The position numbers and the translations under genes are program-made. A stretch of DNA of 64,000 bases from Marinomonas sp. KMM3893 (GTDB lineage: Bacteria; Pseudomonadota; Gammaproteobacteria; Pseudomonadales; Marinomonadaceae), in the NCBI RefSeq assembly GCF_004352855.1, contig NZ_SJSC01000005.1:186001-250000 (forward strand), given 5' to 3'. This document shows, piece after piece, positions 54,928 to 63,480 of the stretch. The notes under the pieces were generated by a model. That model did no database searches. It had not been told where the DNA came from and was given only the letters and a program-made list of their open reading frames with translations. How positions within the stretch are numbered: the stretch's first letter is position 1; each line of letters begins with the position of its first letter.

Positions 54928-54962
54928 TAACCAAGCCAAATACGTCATTCAACTTGGTTATC
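54928..54962. terminator. Hairpin between the convergent LysR and SulP genes
   Basis: ATAACCAAG (54928-54936) pairs with CTTGGTTAT (54954-54962) around a 17-base loop, between the LysR stop and the SulP stop. It could end both transcripts. Confidence 0.5.
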
Positions 54963-55008
54963 CTAGGATCACGGCTATTCCGTAAGCGCCCTTTATTTCA
55001 TCAGCATC

Positions 55009-56718
55009 TTACCCATTTGCCAATGTCTTAAAGGCTTGATATTGCGATAGAAACACCTTGCCACTTAGATGCTGTAAAAAACCACTAAATTCTAGACTGT
55101 CCATTACCGGTCCTTTCACTTCAGACAAAGACAATGAAATATTAGCCGCCTGCAGCTCTGTGTTTAGCGATTCCAGCATTTCTAATGCACTAAAATCAAT
55201 ATCATTGACCGCACTGCACTGGATCACCACATGAGTGATGGCAGGACGCTGGTTAATCGACTCTAAAATCGAGTCTTCAAGAAACGCGGCATTGACAAAA
55301 AATAAGCTCTCATCAGGCCGTAAACAAAGTAAATTAGCGGCGGTTTTGACGTCATAGCGTTTTACGTTGCGAAAATGTTCAGAGCCTTCAATCAAGCCCA
55401 CTTCCGCCACATGCGGCCGAGAAGTCCGCGATAAATGCAACAAGACAGATAAACCAACGCCAGAAGCCACGCCCACTTCCACACCAAATAAAAGGGTAAT
55501 CACGACAGTGGCCAACACCGCATAAAAATCACTGCGTGAAAAAAACCACGTCTTTTTCAATATAGAAAAATCGATTAAAGTCATCACCGCCACAATAATA
55601 GTGGCGGCAAGCGTCGCCTTAGGCAAAAAGAACAACACAGGAGTCAGCACCAAAGAGGCGATCATGATGCCAATGGCCGTCATCACTCCTGCCAACTGAG
55701 TCACGGCGCCCGCATCAAAATTCACCACTGAACGAGAGAAGCCCCCTGTCACAGGAAAACCGCCCGACAAACCGGAGGCAATATTGGCCGCGCCTAAACC
55801 AATCAGCTCTTGGTTCGGTTGTACCTTTTCTCGTCGCTTTGCGCCTAAGGTTTTGCCCACAGAAATGGATTCCACATAGCCAATAACAGAAATCATCAAC
55901 GCTGGTAACGCCAAACTTTTCACCAACTCTATAGACGGCAGCGACAACCCGAAGTGCGGTAAGCCCGCTGGAATGTCTCCTGTAATGGCCACGCCATAAG
56001 CCTGTAAGTCGAACACATAAACCAATGCCAAACTGGCCAACACGCCTAGGATGGGCGCGGTTTTTGCTAAAGATGCCGCGTTGCTTTCTGGCACTTTAAT
56101 CAGCATCAAACTGCGCTTTGCATAACGCCTCGCCAGCAACAAAAATGCCACAACCGAGACGCCCACCGCACACGTCATGGCATTAAACTGGCCAATATTG
56201 CCTGCCATGCTCAGCAATTGTGTCACCACATTGTCGCCATGAGCCTGAACACCAAAGATATGCTTGAGCTGGCTCAAGGCAATGATGATCCCTGAGGCTG
56301 AAATAAAGCCAGAGATCACCGAATGGGAAAGCAAATTGGTGATCATGCCTAGTTTCATCACCCCCATCGCCAGCAAGATGACGCCTGATAACAAAGCCAA
56401 GGTAATGGCGCCAGTCAAATAACTTGCCGTCCCCTGCTCTGCTATCGCAGCCAATGAGGTGGCTGTCATCAAAGACGCCACCGCCACCGGCCCTACGGAT
56501 AACGACGTACTGGTGCCAAAGAGCGCGTAAAGCACCAAGGGCAAAATACTCGAATACAAACCAACTTCCGGCGGCACGCCAGCCAACATGGCATAAGCCA
56601 AAGACTGAGGAATCAACAACATGGTCACAATAAAGGCCGCCGTAGCATCTTGGCCAAATTGCACTCGATTGTAGCTTTTCAACCAAGAAACGGCGGGGAA
56701 AACGCGTTCAACTATCAT
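55009..56718 (-). CDS. SulP-family anion transporter with STAS domain, last gene of the sulfide operon
   Basis: 569 residues, paralogous to the SulP at 16167-17900 (shared IPQSLAYAMLAG and NQELIGLGAANIASGLSGGFP blocks and a C-terminal STAS domain). It lies 12 bases downstream of the DUF442-SQR gene in the sigma-54-controlled operon. It may export or exchange the sulfite, thiosulfate or sulfate made by sulfide oxidation; direction and anion are inferred. Confidence 0.9.
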   Translation of the reverse strand: MIVERVFPAVSWLKSYNRVQFGQDATAAFIVTMLLIPQSLAYAMLAGVPPEVGLYSSILPLVLYALFGTSTSLSVGPVAVASLMTATSLAAIAEQGTASYLTGAITLALLSGVILLAMGVMKLGMITNLLSHSVISGFISASGIIIALSQLKHIFGVQAHGDNVVTQLLSMAGNIGQFNAMTCAVGVSVVAFLLLARRYAKRSLMLIKVPESNAASLAKTAPILGVLASLALVYVFDLQAYGVAITGDIPAGLPHFGLSLPSIELVKSLALPALMISVIGYVESISVGKTLGAKRREKVQPNQELIGLGAANIASGLSGGFPVTGGFSRSVVNFDAGAVTQLAGVMTAIGIMIASLVLTPVLFFLPKATLAATIIVAVMTLIDFSILKKTWFFSRSDFYAVLATVVITLLFGVEVGVASGVGLSVLLHLSRTSRPHVAEVGLIEGSEHFRNVKRYDVKTAANLLCLRPDESLFFVNAAFLEDSILESINQRPAITHVVIQCSAVNDIDFSALEMLESLNTELQAANISLSLSEVKGPVMDSLEFSGFLQHLSGKVFLSQYQAFKTLANG

Positions 56719-56730
56719 GCTGAGCTCTCA

Positions 56731-58314
56731 TTATTTGCGCATTGTTGGCTTAACGAACCATTCATACCCTTTCAACATGCCGTGCCAATAAAACGGCGGC
56801 AATAGGTCTTCTTTTAATATCCAGGCTAACCGTGTCGGCTTGGTGCCCTTGTTAAGCCAGCTTGGAAAGGTTGGCATGACCACACCACCATAACCAAATT
56901 CTGCCAATACAATTTTGCCGCGCTCAACGGTTAATGGACACGAACCATAACCGTCGTAAATTGCCTTAATCGGGCGACCTTCGAGCACATCAAAAATATT
57001 TTGGGCGACAACCGGCGCTTGTTTGCGAGCAGCCGCCATGGTTTTCGCATTTGGTGTATTGGCCACATCGCCCAATGACCACACATTGTCAAAGGTCGTA
57101 TGCTGCAATGTTTCTTTGTCCACATCGACCCAACCGGCATCATCAACCAATGCACTGCTGCGAATGAAATCTGGCGCGCATTGCGGTGGGCAAACATGCA
57201 GCATATCAAACTCTTTTTCGATCATAACAGGTTGATCGTTTTCATCTTTTGCGGAAAAATACGCCACTTGATTCGGTCCATCCACCTTCACCAAGTTATG
57301 AGTGAAATGCGTATTTACCTGATATTTTTCCAGATACGCATTCAACGCTGGTACGTAATCTGGAACACCAAATATGACGCCTCCTGCGTTATAAAAGGAC
57401 ACTTCTATCTCATCCAGTGCCCCTTGTTTTAACCAATGATCGCAAGACAAATACATGGCTTTTTGTGGCGCACCGGCACACTTAATTGGCATTGGTGGTT
57501 GAGTAAAAATCGCCTTGCCTCCTTTTAGCGTCTTAGCCAGCTCCCAAGTGTAAGGCGCCAGATCATATCGGTAGTTAGACGTCACGCCATTGCGCCCTAG
57601 CGCTTCTGGCAAGCCTTCGATCGCCGCCCAATCTAATTTTAGACCCGAGGCCACCACCAATTGCTGATAAGCAATCACTTGACCGTCTTCAAGCGTGACT
57701 TGGTTATCACTAGGTTGAAAAGTTTTGACTGACGTTTTCATCCATGCAACACCTTTGGGCATCACATCCGCCATGTTTCTACGGGTCTTTTCCGCTTTAA
57801 ACACGCCGCCGCCCACTAATGTCCAACCCGGTTGATAAAAGTGGTCTGTCGCAGGATCAATCAAACAAATACGCACGCTGGGTTTACGCTTTAATAAGCT
57901 TGCCGCGGTTGAGATTCCGGCCGTCCCCGCACCAACAATCACCACATCGAATTCTTTGACTTTGTCATGGGCTTTTGAAATCACTTCGCTTTGATTGGCC
58001 GCTTCCCAAATTAGGGTAGAACGGTTCCCTGTGCGGCAAAAAGCATGAACGTTATCCGCTTCTTTAAGCGCGGCCTTGAACGCCGCCACATCGGTGGCCT
58101 GCATTTGGCCACCAGCAAATGGAATATGCAGCGCTTTGATGTGGTTTTTTTCTGCTCGTGCGGCTATCTCAGCAAAGGCTAACTGCCCTTCTTCTTCATT
58201 ATCTGGTCGGTTGCCAATGATCAGGGTGACGCCGGATTCGGCCAAGCGATCCACATCCTCTAAGCTGATTTGCTCAGACATTGAGTAATGGCGAGTTATT
58301 TGTTTGCGTATCAT
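56731..58314 (-). CDS. DUF442 (rhodanese/phosphatase-like) fused to a sulfide:quinone oxidoreductase
   Basis: 527 residues. The N-terminal part to about residue 110 is a DUF442 domain with CRTGNRS (Cys93), a CX4R loop able to hold a persulfide. The rest is an FAD-dependent SQR: VVIVGAGTAGIS with GxGxxG at 128-133, FYQPGWTLVGGG, IKCAGAPQKAMYLSCDHW and HVCPPQCAPDF. Cys from the last two blocks fit the redox and persulfide-carrying cysteines. It would oxidise sulfide to a persulfide/polysulfane and pass electrons to quinone. The start at 58314 has GAGAG six bases before it; MSEQ at 58281 is an alternative. The fusion architecture is known from annotated relatives. Confidence 0.88.
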   Translation of the reverse strand: MIRKQITRHYSMSEQISLEDVDRLAESGVTLIIGNRPDNEEEGQLAFAEIAARAEKNHIKALHIPFAGGQMQATDVAAFKAALKEADNVHAFCRTGNRSTLIWEAANQSEVISKAHDKVKEFDVVIVGAGTAGISTAASLLKRKPSVRICLIDPATDHFYQPGWTLVGGGVFKAEKTRRNMADVMPKGVAWMKTSVKTFQPSDNQVTLEDGQVIAYQQLVVASGLKLDWAAIEGLPEALGRNGVTSNYRYDLAPYTWELAKTLKGGKAIFTQPPMPIKCAGAPQKAMYLSCDHWLKQGALDEIEVSFYNAGGVIFGVPDYVPALNAYLEKYQVNTHFTHNLVKVDGPNQVAYFSAKDENDQPVMIEKEFDMLHVCPPQCAPDFIRSSALVDDAGWVDVDKETLQHTTFDNVWSLGDVANTPNAKTMAAARKQAPVVAQNIFDVLEGRPIKAIYDGYGSCPLTVERGKIVLAEFGYGGVVMPTFPSWLNKGTKPTRLAWILKEDLLPPFYWHGMLKGYEWFVKPTMRK

Positions 58315-58387
58315 AGTGATCTCTCGATATTTCTATTAAGTCATTGTTATTAAAATATTTTTTATAATCATGTTGTGAATAAGTGAG

Positions 58388-59266
58388 CTACTTAAAGGCA
58401 TTCAATGGGATTTTTAGATAGGCCAAACCATTATCCTCAGGCTCTGGCATGTGCCCAGCGCGCATATTAATTTGCAATGAAGGTAGAATAAGTCGCGGCA
58501 TATCGAGGGTTTTATCTCGTGTTTCACGCAAATCAACAAAAACCGATTTGCTGATGTCTTTGCGCACATGAATATTGCTTTCACGCTGAGCTTTAACCGT
58601 CGTTTGGTACTCTAACTCTCGACCGTTTGGGCAATAGTCATGGCACATAAAAATGCGATAATCGTCAGGCAAGGCCAATATTTTTTGGATGGAGTCGAAC
58701 AAGGTCGCCGCATCGCCGCCAGGAAAATCGGCACGCGCCGTACCAGCATCAGGCATAAACAAGGTGTCACCAACGAAAACAGCGTCTCCTAAGGCATGAG
58801 TAAAGCATGCTGGGGTATGACCCGGTGTGTGCATTGCCACACAAGGCATGGCGCCTACTTGATAGTGCTCACCATCTTGAAATAAATAATCAAATTGTGA
58901 GCCATCATGCTTAAAACCAGCGCCTTCATTAAAGACAGTGGCAAAGGTGTCTTGCACTGTGGTGATCTGTTGGCCAATACCAATTTTCCCACCCAGTTTG
59001 TCTTGTAAATACGGTGCGGCTGAAAGGTGATCGGCATGAACATGGGTTTCAATAAGCCATTCAACGCTCAGCTTATGCCCTTTGACATACTCTATAATTT
59101 CATCCGCACCGCTATAAGAGGTACTACCGGAGGCGTAATCAAAATCTAAAACACTATCAATAATGGCGCAGCTTACTGAGCTAGGGTCCTTAACGACATA
59201 CGAAAATGTATTGGAGTTTTTGTCAAAAAAAGCAGCGACCTTGGGCGTTATCACGGAATGAGTCAT
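58388..59266 (-). CDS. Persulfide dioxygenase (MBL fold, ETHE1/Blh group)
   Basis: 292-residue MBL-fold protein with His75, His77, Asp79 and His80 in THVHADHL. A HTPGH motif and a later MCHDY complete the mononuclear iron site known from ETHE1-type persulfide dioxygenases. It would convert glutathione persulfide to sulfite. AGGGGA eight bases before the ATG supports the start. It is the first gene of the operon, directly behind a sigma-54 promoter, followed by the SQR fusion, and divergent from the FisR-like activator. Confidence 0.9.
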   Translation of the reverse strand: MTHSVITPKVAAFFDKNSNTFSYVVKDPSSVSCAIIDSVLDFDYASGSTSYSGADEIIEYVKGHKLSVEWLIETHVHADHLSAAPYLQDKLGGKIGIGQQITTVQDTFATVFNEGAGFKHDGSQFDYLFQDGEHYQVGAMPCVAMHTPGHTPACFTHALGDAVFVGDTLFMPDAGTARADFPGGDAATLFDSIQKILALPDDYRIFMCHDYCPNGRELEYQTTVKAQRESNIHVRKDISKSVFVDLRETRDKTLDMPRLILPSLQINMRAGHMPEPEDNGLAYLKIPLNAFK

Positions 59267-59295
59267 GATCTGTTTCCCCTATTTAATCAATTGGT

Positions 59296-59310
59296 AACCG
59301 AAAGTCGGTT
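59296..59310. promoter_or_regulatory. Palindrome near the predicted start of the sulfide operon transcript
   Basis: AACCGA (59296-59301) and TCGGTT (59305-59310) flank AAG, a perfect six-base inverted repeat. It falls within the first bases after the predicted sigma-54 start point, so it may be an RNA hairpin at the 5' end or a binding site. Confidence 0.45.
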
Positions 59311-59324
59311 GATTATTTATATAG

Positions 59325-59341
59325 AGCAGAAACCGTGCCAA
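59325..59341 (-). promoter_or_regulatory. Sigma-54 promoter of the PDO-SQR-SulP operon
   Basis: The minus strand reads TTGGCACGGTTTCTGCT, an excellent match to the sigma-54 consensus TGGCAC-N5-TTGC with GG and GC ten bases apart. It points toward the persulfide dioxygenase gene, with a start predicted near 59314 and a leader of about 48 bases. The divergent FisR-like protein is the expected activator. Confidence 0.85.
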
Positions 59342-59467
59342 CATCAAAAACAAACCTAACCAACTGATTTATATCAATAAAATACAATTCTGATTCGGCT
59401 TTCTTTGACTAATCTCACCCGCTTTGCCATATTTGACGCTAACCTTGCCAAATATGACACTGCCTTT

Positions 59468-60829
59468 ATGACTATCATTGCTTCTGACCGTTTGCCTTAT
59501 GGCGCTCTTTCAAACATGTTGGAGGGCTACGACTGCCCCGCCATTCTTGTCTCTGTGGATTATCAGATCCTTGCGACTAACGAGTACTATCGACAAGAAT
59601 TTGGAGAAGTCTCATTTGCGAAAAAACCTCGTTGCTTTGAAGTGTCCCACGGCTACTCAGTTCCCTGCGATGAAGCGGGAGAAGATTGCCCTCTATCCGC
59701 CGTACAACAAACGGGGCACAAAGAGCGAGTGCTTCACATCCACCAAACGCCTCGAGGAAAAGAACATGTGGATGTCGAGATGCTGCCAATACATGACCAC
59801 CAAGGTGAGCTGCTTTTCTTTGTTGAATTATTACGCGCTGTCGCCGTTGCTAGCGCAGAAAACATCACAAGCGCCCTGGTTGGCTCCAGTAAAAAATTCA
59901 ATCAAATGCTTGAGAAGATTACCCGTGTAAGTCACAGCGAAGCCTCTGTTTTGCTGCTGGGTGAATCAGGCAGCGGTAAAGAACTGGTTGCCCACGCCAT
60001 TCATCAAGGCAGTCAACGCTCCAACAATCCTTTGGTTACACTGGAGTGCGCAGGACTGACCGACTCCTTATTTGAAAGCGAGCTATTTGGTCATGTAAAA
60101 GGCGCCTTTACCGGTGCCAACAACCATCGTACTGGCTTAGTAGAACAGGCAAATGGTGGCACCTTGTTCCTTGATGAAATAGGGGATGTTCCGCTCTCTA
60201 TGCAAGTGAAATTATTGCGGCTAATTGAAACGGGCTCCTTTCGGCCAGTTGGCTCATCAACCGTTAAGCACAGCCATTTTAGGCTCGTCTGCGCAACACA
60301 TAAAAACCTGATAAACATGGTCAAAACAGGTGAATTCCGCCAAGACCTCTATTACCGAATTAATGTGTTCCCCGTTTATGTGCCGTCATTGCGTGAACGA
60401 CAAGACGATTTGCCCTTGCTCATATCGACGTTATTGGCCCGTATTAGCGAAGGAAAGGAATATCACCTAACGGACTCGGCACTGCAAACTCTGAAACGAT
60501 ATAATTTTCCTGGCAATATTCGAGAGCTAAGAAACATACTTAACCGCGCCATCATTTTGACCGACACCAACCTCATCGAACGGCGCACAATTGAAGAGTG
60601 CTTAAACATAGACCACGAGCTTCACCAGCACAGCGAGCATTTGCTGTTGCCTCACCCATCCCCCCAAGCCAGCATAATGTCTGCAACGAAAGCAGAATGG
60701 CCAGACTTAAAAACAGCGGAAAAACATTACTTGGCAGAGTTAATGGTTCGCCATCATCATGACAAAGAAAAGGTGGCGGCGGTGGCAGGCATTAGTCTAC
60801 GCTCACTCTATCGAAAACTTGAGTCGTGA
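59468..60829 (+). CDS. fisR: FisR-like sigma-54-dependent activator with sulfur-sensing cysteines
   Basis: 453 residues from the ATG at 59468 (an in-frame TTG at 59405 would add 21). The N-terminal sensor has Cys56, Cys67 and Cys74 (RCFEVSHGYSVPCDEAGEDC), the same 10- and 6-residue spacing as the persulfide-sensing Cys53/64/71 of Cupriavidus FisR. The AAA+ domain has GESGSGKE at 165-172 and the sigma-54 contact loop GAFTGA at 212-217. A Fis-type HTH ends the protein (EKVAAVAGISLRSLYRKL). It is divergent from the PDO-SQR-SulP operon and its sigma-54 promoter, so activation by persulfide is the strong prediction. Confidence 0.93.
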   Translation: MTIIASDRLPYGALSNMLEGYDCPAILVSVDYQILATNEYYRQEFGEVSFAKKPRCFEVSHGYSVPCDEAGEDCPLSAVQQTGHKERVLHIHQTPRGKEHVDVEMLPIHDHQGELLFFVELLRAVAVASAENITSALVGSSKKFNQMLEKITRVSHSEASVLLLGESGSGKELVAHAIHQGSQRSNNPLVTLECAGLTDSLFESELFGHVKGAFTGANNHRTGLVEQANGGTLFLDEIGDVPLSMQVKLLRLIETGSFRPVGSSTVKHSHFRLVCATHKNLINMVKTGEFRQDLYYRINVFPVYVPSLRERQDDLPLLISTLLARISEGKEYHLTDSALQTLKRYNFPGNIRELRNILNRAIILTDTNLIERRTIEECLNIDHELHQHSEHLLLPHPSPQASIMSATKAEWPDLKTAEKHYLAELMVRHHHDKEKVAAVAGISLRSLYRKLES

Positions 60830-60995
60830 TAGTTTTCTTAAATAAAGCCAATAGTTCGATAGTGGTTGCAAGCAATATTAGAAAGATCTAATGTTATTTC
60901 ATCAAGTCACGCACTTGACGGCAAAGAATTAAATTGCATAACGCAATAGGCCAAACCTCAGTCACCTGAATAGGCTGCTGAATAAACGAGACTCA

Positions 60996-61001
60996 AAGGA
61001 G
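60996..61001 (+). promoter_or_regulatory. Ribosome-binding site of the peroxiredoxin gene
   Basis: AAGGAG lies seven bases before the ATG at 61009. It settles the start there rather than at the preceding GTG (61006), whose spacing is shorter. Confidence 0.7.
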
Positions 61002-61008
61002 AATAGTG

Positions 61009-61662
61009 ATGTCCTTACGCATTAACGATACCGTTCCAAATTTAGAACTCGAAACAGATCAAGGCACCTTTAAGCTTCACGATTGGATTGGTGACAGCTG
61101 GGCCATTTTATTCAGCCACCCAAAAGATTTTACGCCTGTGTGTACGACAGAGTTTGGCGCCGTGTCTCAATTGTCTGCTGAATGGGAAAAACGCGGTACT
61201 AAAGTAATTGGCTTGTCTGTTGATGGCGTGGCAGAACACAAAGAATGGAAAAAAGACATTGAGTCTTTTTCTGGTGCCAAAGCCAGCTTTCCGATCATCG
61301 CAGATGAATCCTTAACGGTGTCAAAAGCGCTTGATATGCTACCAGCCGATGCTTACTTGCCCGATGGTCGCACCGCGGCAAACTCAGCCAGCGTACGCGT
61401 GGTGTTTATCATTAGTCCAGATAAAAAGTTGCAATTATCCATGACTTACCCAATGTCTGTGGGTCGTAATTTTGCCGAAGTGTTGCGTGCACTGGATGCT
61501 CTACAAGCGAGCTATGGCGTACCGATTGCCATGCCAGCCAACTGGACCGTTGGAGAAGATGTTATCGTGGCTCTGTCCTTAAATGACGAACAGGCCAAAG
61601 AAAAATTCGGCGAAGTAAACGCGGTACTGCCTTACCTTCGTATGGCGAAAATGCCCTCTTAG
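61009..61662 (+). CDS. 1-Cys peroxiredoxin (Prx6 type)
   Basis: 217 residues. The peroxidatic site DFTPVCTTEFG has Cys45. The 1-Cys Prx6 group is indicated by the length, the RVVFIISPDKKLQLSMTYP segment and the late MPANWTVGEDV block. It reduces hydrogen peroxide or organic hydroperoxides. It follows the fisR gene on the same strand after 179 bases, but persulfide stress is not proved as its trigger. Confidence 0.93.
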   Translation: MSLRINDTVPNLELETDQGTFKLHDWIGDSWAILFSHPKDFTPVCTTEFGAVSQLSAEWEKRGTKVIGLSVDGVAEHKEWKKDIESFSGAKASFPIIADESLTVSKALDMLPADAYLPDGRTAANSASVRVVFIISPDKKLQLSMTYPMSVGRNFAEVLRALDALQASYGVPIAMPANWTVGEDVIVALSLNDEQAKEKFGEVNAVLPYLRMAKMPS

Positions 61663-61699
61663 TCTCAAAAACTAAGACGCAATTCACCAAACGCTACGA

Positions 61700-61731
61700 A
61701 AACCAGATCAGTTGCCTGCTCTGGTTTTTTT
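61700..61731 (+). terminator. Intrinsic terminator of the peroxiredoxin gene
   Basis: AAACCAGA (61700-61707) pairs with TCTGGTTT (61720-61727) and runs into a T tract. Confidence 0.85.
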
Positions 61732-61969
61732 ATTCTCAACACCCCTCTTTGAAATTTAATGTCTCTCACTAAAGCGCACAATAACAAAACAAAACCCAAC
61801 ACCAAAATGGGGCAAGCCCCCCTCTCACAGCAAACGCACCCTGCCTCTGGCCTAGCGCGGCTACCTAAAAACTCTATTTTAGTGCAGCGACGTAAAATAC
61901 AAATGGTATTAATCAAATTTATGCGCATCATTAAATATAAAAAATTGTAGATTCACAAAATTTAAGCAA

Positions 61970-62000
61970 TTGTGTAGTTGACATAACAAATATTACACAA
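61970..62000. promoter_or_regulatory. Inverted repeat and TTGACA upstream of the TRAP operon
   Basis: TTGTGTA (61970-61976) and TACACAA (61994-62000) form a dyad around a TTGACA (61978-61983), directly before the ribosome-binding region (AAAGGG) of the dctP gene. It may be a repressor operator, for example of a GntR-type protein that is outside the window. No -10 is obvious. Confidence 0.4.
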
Positions 62001-62010
62001 AGGGTAAATT

Positions 62011-63012
62011 ATGAGAAACTCCATCAAAAGTTCACTACTCACTTTCAGTGCAATTTCTATCGCACTGGCCGCAAACCAAACCTTAGCATTGGAAATCAAA
62101 CTGGCGGACGTATTGCCAGAGTCCCATAGCTGGAATGTGGCAGCAAAAGGATTTGCCGAAGACGTTAAAAATCAAACCAACAGCCGCGTTACTATCAAGC
62201 TCTACCCGAGTGGCCAATTAGGCAATGAAAACACCCTAGTTGAAGGCCTGCAAATTGGCAGCATTCAAGCCGGTATCATTGGCTGTGGTTCATTCCAGCC
62301 GGTTGAACCAAAATTTGGTATTTCAGAACTCCCTTATGCTTGGCCGGATCGTCAAGCCGCTTATGCTGCCTATGACGGCAAGCTTGGTGATCGCTTAGAA
62401 AACCTTGCTCTCAAGCACAATATTAAAATCGTGTCTTGGTGGGAAAATGGCTTTCGTCATATCACCAATAATCGAGCACCGATTAACACGCCTAACGACC
62501 TAGATGGCTTAAAAATCCGCGTTACCCCAGACAAGATGCGACTCGATGCCTTTATTGGCTTAGGCGCCAGCCCTGCACCTCTTGCATTTGGTGAGCTGTA
62601 TTCCGCTCTTCAACAGGGCGTATTCGATGCTCAAGAAAATCCACTGGCTATTATTTACTCCTCCTCTTTCTATGAAGTCCAAAAGTACGTTTCATTAACT
62701 GGCCACGTTTGGTCTCCTGCTTGTTTGGCTTTTTCCCAATACACTTGGAAGCGTATGTCTGATGAAGATCAGGTAACGGTGCAGAAACTAGCCGATAAAT
62801 GGCGTGATAAACAGCGAGTTATGACCCAGAACGACGACTCCAAATTGATTAAGAAACTAGAAGATCAAGGCATGGTTATTAATACGGTAAATACTGCGCC
62901 TTTTGCCGCCGCGGTTGCCCCTGTTTGGAAGAAATACGAACCCATTCTAGGCAAGGACATGATCGACTTAGTCAAACAATACGCCGCAGCAGAACAAACA
63001 TCTGGAGAGTAA
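62011..63012 (+). CDS. TRAP transporter substrate-binding protein (DctP family)
   Basis: 333 residues with a signal peptide (MRNSIKSSLLTFSAISIALA, cleavage near TLALE). DctP blocks include KLADVLPESHSWNVAAKGFA, LYPSGQLGNENTLVEGLQIG, WWENGFRHITNNRAPI and GLKIRVTPDKMRLDAFIGLG with the conserved Arg that binds the substrate carboxylate. GELYSALQQGVFDAQENPLA is also typical. It starts a TRAP operon that continues beyond the window. It is a different branch from the DctP at 13776. Confidence 0.93.
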   Translation: MRNSIKSSLLTFSAISIALAANQTLALEIKLADVLPESHSWNVAAKGFAEDVKNQTNSRVTIKLYPSGQLGNENTLVEGLQIGSIQAGIIGCGSFQPVEPKFGISELPYAWPDRQAAYAAYDGKLGDRLENLALKHNIKIVSWWENGFRHITNNRAPINTPNDLDGLKIRVTPDKMRLDAFIGLGASPAPLAFGELYSALQQGVFDAQENPLAIIYSSSFYEVQKYVSLTGHVWSPACLAFSQYTWKRMSDEDQVTVQKLADKWRDKQRVMTQNDDSKLIKKLEDQGMVINTVNTAPFAAAVAPVWKKYEPILGKDMIDLVKQYAAAEQTSGE

Positions 63013-63015
63013 AAA

Positions 63016-63480
63016 ATGCTGCGCCTTTTAATCAAACTTAACCTTTATCTTTCCGCTGTCGGGGTGGCCATTATGGCCTCCCTGATCGCCTGGATCGTTT
63101 TTATGCGCTTCTTTGCTGGCGTCACACCGCACTGGGCAGAGGAGCTTCCTCAGTTCCTATTAATTTGGGTCGCTATGACGGGGGCTGTTTGGTGCAGTAA
63201 AAACAACTCTCACCTGTCGGCTGGCATTTTGGCTCTGTGGCTAAAAAACCAAAAAATAACCCGACTACTTCACCGTCTGGTAGATGTGCTGATTATTGCG
63301 GCGATGGTCTTATTAACCAAATCGGGCTGGGATCTTACCTTGCTGACGATAAATCAACACACCCCTGCAATGCAGTGGCCAGTCGGACTGCTGTATCTCA
63401 GTGTGCCTGTGAGCTGTACTTTTATTGGCCTTGTTCACATTGCAACCTTATGTGCAAGTTGGAGATCTTCCCATGAGTAG
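63016..63480 (+). CDS. TRAP transporter small permease (DctQ family)
   Basis: 154 residues with four predicted helices and the DctQ patterns FMRFFAGVTPHWAEELPQFL and IWVAMTGAVWCSKNNSHLS. It lies three bases after dctP and overlaps the dctM start by eight bases. Confidence 0.9.
   Translation: MLRLLIKLNLYLSAVGVAIMASLIAWIVFMRFFAGVTPHWAEELPQFLLIWVAMTGAVWCSKNNSHLSAGILALWLKNQKITRLLHRLVDVLIIAAMVLLTKSGWDLTLLTINQHTPAMQWPVGLLYLSVPVSCTFIGLVHIATLCASWRSSHE

Larger units (their letters stand above)
61663..62010. other. 348-base gap between the peroxiredoxin and TRAP genes
   Basis: It holds the peroxiredoxin terminator at 61700-61731 and, near its right end, a TTGTGTA/TACACAA inverted repeat. Between them is low-complexity DNA with A/C-rich runs. 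An 88-codon reading frame on the minus strand has no support. Confidence 0.5.

Noticed and set aside
61665..61931. 88-codon minus-strand reading frame after the peroxiredoxin gene
   Set aside because: It overlaps the terminator, has no ribosome-binding site and no domain; its Cys-rich composition looks accidental.
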